64,000 nucleotides of DNA. It comes from CATOSP01 sp965197545. GTDB lineage: Bacteria > Chloroflexota > Dehalococcoidia > Lucifugimonadales > UBA3495. The DNA is taken from positions 1,984,001 through 2,048,000 of the forward strand of contig CBDANJ010000008.1 in the NCBI GenBank assembly GCA_965197545.1, read 5' to 3'. Below are positions 60,818 through 64,000 of the stretch, piece after piece. The position numbers and the translations under genes are program-made. The notes under the pieces were generated by a model. That model saw only the letters and a program-made list of their open reading frames with translations, made no database searches and was not told the origin of the DNA. The number at the start of each line of letters is the position of its first letter. The first letter of the stretch is position 1.

Positions 60818-61987
60818 ATGACCCCACGGCCTCACAAAATCCTTGTAGTCGACGACGAACCCGATATTCAACCCCTGTTCTCTCAGCGCATGCGGCGCGA
60901 AGTCCGCGCCGGCAGGTATGAGCTAATCTTCGCGCAGAATGGCGTCGAAGCCCTGCAGCGATTGAACGACGACCCCAGCATCGACATGGTTGTCACCGAT
61001 ATCAACATGCCCGAGATGGACGGGCTCACCCTCCTCGAACAGATCCCCAGTGTCGACCCTAATATTCGCTCCATCATCATTTCCGCCTATGGCGACATGA
61101 AGAATATTCGCACGGCGATGAACCGCGGCGCTTTTGACTTCGTGACCAAGCCTCTGGACTTCGAAGACCTTCAAGTGACCATAGAACGCACACTGCGCCA
61201 CCTCGCGGAATGGCGTGAGGCCCTGGCGTCCCGCGATCAATTGGTCGCCCTCCAGAACGAACTCGATATCGCCAGCAACATGCAGCAATCCATTCTGCCC
61301 ACCCGGTTCCCAGATGGCCCGGATTATCAGGTGTACGCCAGTATGGAACCCGCCCGCAACGTGGGCGGGGACTTCTACGACGTGGTGCGCTTGGAAGACG
61401 GCCGGATCGGTGTGGCCATCGCCGACGTTTCTGACAAGGGTGTGGCGTCAGCCCTTTACATGATGTCCAGCCGCACACTGCTAAAAGGCGCCGCCATAGG
61501 CTGTGACCGGCCCGGAGAGGTGTTGGAAGAGGTCAATGACCTTCTCCAGGATGATAGCGACACCGGAATGTTTGTCACGTTATTCTACGGGATCTACGAC
61601 CCGCCTACCGGTGAATTCACCTATGCTAACGGGGGGCACAACCCTCCGCTGATAGTCCATGAGGACGGCGGGTCTACGGTTCTCCCCATGACCGATGGCA
61701 TCGCCCTTGGCGTGGTTCCCGACGTCCGCTACCGGGAAGACGCCGTATTGATCTTACCGGGTGACACCTTATTCCTCTATACCGATGGGATTACGGAAGC
61801 CGTCAACGCCGATGGCGAGTTTTTCGGCCTGGAAGGATTGCAAGCCACCTTCGCGGCGGCCCCGCCGAAGGGTTCCAAGGTAGCTAACGATATGGTGTTC
61901 GAGGCCTTGCATGCTTTCGTGGGCGCAACGCCCCAGGCCGATGATATAACCACATTGGCGCTTACCCGCCGCGAGATGACTCCTTGA
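60818..61987 (+). CDS. Response regulator with PP2C/SpoIIE-type phosphatase domain (RsbU/RssB-like)
   Basis: 389 aa from ATG 60818. Receiver 8-130: DDEPDIQPLF, phospho-Asp in VVTDINMPEMDG, and SAYGD...TKP. After a coiled-coil linker (ASRDQLVALQNELDIASNMQ, ILPT) the PP2C domain has GGDFYDVV, IADVSDKGVASAL, TYANGGHNPP and TDGITEAVN with metal-binding Asp residues. Dephosphorylates the STAS antagonist on signal. The kinase-like gene overlaps its 3' end by 4 nt. Confidence 0.95.
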   Translation: MTPRPHKILVVDDEPDIQPLFSQRMRREVRAGRYELIFAQNGVEALQRLNDDPSIDMVVTDINMPEMDGLTLLEQIPSVDPNIRSIIISAYGDMKNIRTAMNRGAFDFVTKPLDFEDLQVTIERTLRHLAEWREALASRDQLVALQNELDIASNMQQSILPTRFPDGPDYQVYASMEPARNVGGDFYDVVRLEDGRIGVAIADVSDKGVASALYMMSSRTLLKGAAIGCDRPGEVLEEVNDLLQDDSDTGMFVTLFYGIYDPPTGEFTYANGGHNPPLIVHEDGGSTVLPMTDGIALGVVPDVRYREDAVLILPGDTLFLYTDGITEAVNADGEFFGLEGLQATFAAAPPKGSKVANDMVFEALHAFVGATPQADDITTLALTRREMTP

Positions 61988-62403
61988 CCGAAACTCTAAG
62001 GTTGAACGTGCAGGCCAGTCTGGAGGAGCTAAGCCGCCTGGCCGCCGAGGTTGAGGCCATGGGAACCCGGGAAGACTGGTCTTCGAGCCTGGTTTTTCGC
62101 GCCAACCTGGTGTTGGAAGAGTTGTTGGTGAACATCATCAACCACGGTCACAATGAAGGTGTCCTGGATTTCGACGTCACCTTGAGGTCGGAACCAGACC
62201 GCCTAACGATTGAAGTCGTCGACGAGGGAAAGCCGTTCGATCCGGTGAAAGATGCCCCGGCCCCGGTCTTGACCGGATCGTTGGAGGACCGCCCGGTAGG
62301 CGGCCTCGGCCTTCACCTGGTCCGCTCCCTGGTCGATGAGCTTCGCTATAAGCGGAAACATGGGAAGAACCACGTAGCCTTGGTGGCCCGCAGGGATAAA
62401 TGA
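61984..62403 (+). CDS. RsbW-like serine kinase / anti-sigma factor
   Basis: 139 aa from TTG 61984, overlapping the phosphatase gene by 4 nt (TTGA). GHKL ATPase: N-box VLEELLVNIINHGH (Glu, Asn), G1 VVDEGKPFDP and G2 GGLGLHLVRSL. It would phosphorylate the STAS antagonist and bind its target. No sigma factor of the SigB kind is in the operon. Next gene overlaps by 4 nt (ATGA). Confidence 0.93.
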   Translation: MTETLRLNVQASLEELSRLAAEVEAMGTREDWSSSLVFRANLVLEELLVNIINHGHNEGVLDFDVTLRSEPDRLTIEVVDEGKPFDPVKDAPAPVLTGSLEDRPVGGLGLHLVRSLVDELRYKRKHGKNHVALVARRDK

Positions 62404-63683
62404 CCTCCCCGGCCCGCCCGGCCGGGATATCCCGGTGGGGATCCGGCCTCATCTTCACCTTTTCGCTCGCACTCATTCTGGCAGGTTGTCTTTCCGGCGC
62501 GAACGGCGCTGCCGCTCCATTGCCAACCAGCCGTGCCGAGTCCTCACTTACTTCCTCGCAGCCAAGCACGGTTCCTGCCGCAACTTACCTAGTCCCCGAG
62601 GACTCTATACTCTTCGGTCAGTCAGCGGCTTTCAGTGGACCCGCGCAGGAGCTTGGACGGAACATGCGTTTGGGGATTGAAGCGGCTTTCCACGAGGTAA
62701 ACGGACGCGGCGGAGTGCATGGCCGGGAATTGCTACTCACTTCTCTCGATGACTCCTACGAGCCGGAAGCCGCCATCGCCAACACTCAGCGGCTTATCGA
62801 GGAGGAGGGAGTGTTCGCGCTGATTGGCGCCGTCGGGACGCCAACGTCCAGGTCTGCGGCTCCGGTGGCCGCCGAGGCGGGTGTGCCATACATCGCGCCT
62901 TTCACCGGCGCGGCGTTCCTTCGGGACCCCGATTGGAATAACATCGTCAATCTCAGAGCGTCGTATAACCAGGAGACCGAGGAAATGGTCGCCCGGCTGA
63001 CCAGTGATCTCGGAATCCGGCGCATCGCTATCATGTACCAGGACGACTCCTTTGGGAGGGCCGGCTACATCGGAGTGCGCAGGGCCTTGGAACGCCGCCG
63101 GATGGAGCCGGTCAGCATCGGCCTGTACCCCCGGAACACCAGGGCGGTCAAGACCGCGCTCCTGGACCTTCGTCTCGGGGCTCCGGAAGCCATGGTCTTG
63201 ATCGGAGCGTACCAACCGGTTGCCGAGCTTGTGTCCTGGGCCCGGCATACTGGTCTCGACCCGGTGTTCATAACCCTCTCCTTCGTAGGCAGCAACGCCC
63301 TCGCGAGGGAACTGGGACCCGGAGGAGCGGGCGTCGTGGTCACCCAAGTGGTCCCTTTCCCACATGGAGACTCGTTCCCGGTGACCACAAGGTACCGGCA
63401 AGCCTTGGCCAATTACGCTCCAAGCGCGGAGCCCGGTTTCGTCTCTTTAGAAGGATACCTGGCGGGCCGCCTGGTGGTGCATGCACTCCAACTCTGCGGC
63501 AAGGACGTGGACAGGGAATGTCTTTTGCGCGTTTTTCGGACCGCCACGGAATTCTACATCGACGGATTCCCGCTCGACTATGGAGAAAGTGACAATCAGG
63601 GGTCCGACCAGGTCTTCCTGACCATCATTGGGCAGGACGGCGATTACCTCCCATTGCCAACTCTTCGAAATCTCCAACGCTGA
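62400..63683 (+). CDS. Branched-chain amino acid-type ABC substrate-binding lipoprotein
   Basis: 427 aa. Lipoprotein signal FTFSLALILAGC, a linker, then the periplasmic-binding fold type I: FGQSAAFSGPAQELGRNMRL, GIEAAFHEVNGRGGVHGREL, LIGAVGTPTSRSAAPVA and VPYIAPFTGA. No permease or ATPase gene accompanies it; instead a sensor kinase starts 9 nt after its stop. I infer a ligand receptor for signalling rather than uptake. Confidence 0.94.
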   Translation: MTSPARPAGISRWGSGLIFTFSLALILAGCLSGANGAAAPLPTSRAESSLTSSQPSTVPAATYLVPEDSILFGQSAAFSGPAQELGRNMRLGIEAAFHEVNGRGGVHGRELLLTSLDDSYEPEAAIANTQRLIEEEGVFALIGAVGTPTSRSAAPVAAEAGVPYIAPFTGAAFLRDPDWNNIVNLRASYNQETEEMVARLTSDLGIRRIAIMYQDDSFGRAGYIGVRRALERRRMEPVSIGLYPRNTRAVKTALLDLRLGAPEAMVLIGAYQPVAELVSWARHTGLDPVFITLSFVGSNALARELGPGGAGVVVTQVVPFPHGDSFPVTTRYRQALANYAPSAEPGFVSLEGYLAGRLVVHALQLCGKDVDRECLLRVFRTATEFYIDGFPLDYGESDNQGSDQVFLTIIGQDGDYLPLPTLRNLQR

Positions 63684-63691
63684 GTTACTAC

Positions 63692-64000
63692 GTGAGACGA
63701 ATCCTCAGGAGCCGTTATCGCATCTCGGCCCAGCTCTACGCGGGCATCGGCGGGGCTGTTCTCCTCACCATTGCCGCCAGTGTCGTGGGCTGGTTCTCAT
63801 TTGACCGTGTGGGGAACGCGCAGACGAGCATCAACGAAGGGACGGTCCCCCAATTGGCGTCTGCTTTTGGCGTAGCCCGCTACGCCGGTGCGCTGGACGC
63901 TGCCGGACCTCGTTTGACAGCGGCCACGACCCGCGATGATTTTGCCGCCATCTCGGCCGAAATCCAAGAAGCGCACAAAGCGTTCGAGGCTGAATTGGCA
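63692..64000 (+). CDS. TorS-like sensor histidine kinase, N-terminal part (3' end outside window)
   Basis: 103 residues from GTG 63692 to the window end. RISAQLYAGIGGAVLLTI opens a membrane span (AGIGGAVLLTIAASVVGWF), then a sensor region FDRVGNAQTSINEGTVPQLA and helical repeats. This matches the amino-terminal sensor of TorS-type kinases. The catalytic domains lie beyond the window. It directly follows the binding protein, as TorT precedes TorS-type receptors. Confidence 0.8.
   Translation, partial: MRRILRSRYRISAQLYAGIGGAVLLTIAASVVGWFSFDRVGNAQTSINEGTVPQLASAFGVARYAGALDAAGPRLTAATTRDDFAAISAEIQEAHKAFEAELA

Overview
The window is a bacterial chromosome segment of roughly 60% GC. Its housekeeping genes are bacterial (dnaG, a primary sigma factor, glmU, xthA, tRNA-Ala, tRNA-Arg). 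Its metabolic genes are a mix of LLM-type flavin oxygenase, Rieske oxygenase, P450, two CaiB/BaiF CoA-transferases, a SCP-x-type thiolase, a FAH-family hydrolase, two amidases, an HpaB-type hydroxylase and SMP-30/NHL propellers. With the frequent GTG/TTG starts, this resembles Chloroflexota of the Dehalococcoidia/SAR202 kind. The taxonomic call is inference from gene content; no marker phylogeny could be run.

Left third (1-20 kb), mobile and decaying. Two copies of a secreted trypsin-like protease plus a small lipoprotein flank a resolvase remnant and a complete ISKra4-type insertion sequence (24-bp inverted repeats, 9-bp target duplication). The second protease carries an in-frame amber codon. 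Next come a MITE, a SnoaL-like gene, a degenerate CRISPR-like array with exact 61-nt periodicity, about 1.1 kb without genes and a dead IS1182-like transposase. An integrative-element remnant follows (replication-relaxation protein, XRE regulator, tyrosine recombinase) next to tRNA-Arg(UCU). Two IS5-family elements follow, one of them inside a narK-type transporter gene. Then comes a run of pseudogenes: an IS630 fragment, a lipoprotein, a secreted coiled-coil protein and a 5'-truncated hydantoinase B gene, each broken by stops, frameshifts or truncation. A short palindromic repeat (CCCCG-N7-CGGGGCAGGCTC) has inserted three times in frame into one transposase and once, with a frameshift, into another; two more copies sit in a MITE.

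Middle (20-45 kb), catabolic islands. Thiolase and SDR are followed by a higBA toxin-antitoxin pair with a perfect operator palindrome. A Rieske oxygenase follows, whose C-terminal tail motif recurs twice in the next 2 kb. After these come an LLM oxidoreductase, an alpha/beta hydrolase, a VOC protein and an operon of a crotonase-family protein with two CoA-transferases. A FAH-family hydrolase follows, whose 3' end has been duplicated together with a PaREP1-like gene. The most unusual gene is a 670-aa fusion of a DapA-like aldolase, an MfnB-like domain that keeps the residues I recognise as catalytic, and a TusA-like C-terminus. It lies directly upstream of a P450-ferredoxin pair. Then come xthA, an AroQ-like protein with a substituted active-site Tyr, a protoglobin, an MFS exporter and an HpaB-family hydroxylase.

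Right third (45-64 kb), core and signalling. dnaG and the sigma factor overlap by one base. They are followed by a zinc-ribbon protein, a sortase-like protein lacking the catalytic His, a CBS/CorC membrane protein, glmU, amidase and cyclase genes, a DUF4258/DUF2283 pair, an AtzG-like/amidase pair, SMP-30 and NHL propeller proteins and tRNA-Ala. The window ends in an operon of STAS antagonist, receiver-PP2C phosphatase, RsbW-like kinase, branched-chain-type binding lipoprotein and the start of a TorS-like sensor kinase, which together look like a partner-switching signalling module fed by an extracellular ligand.
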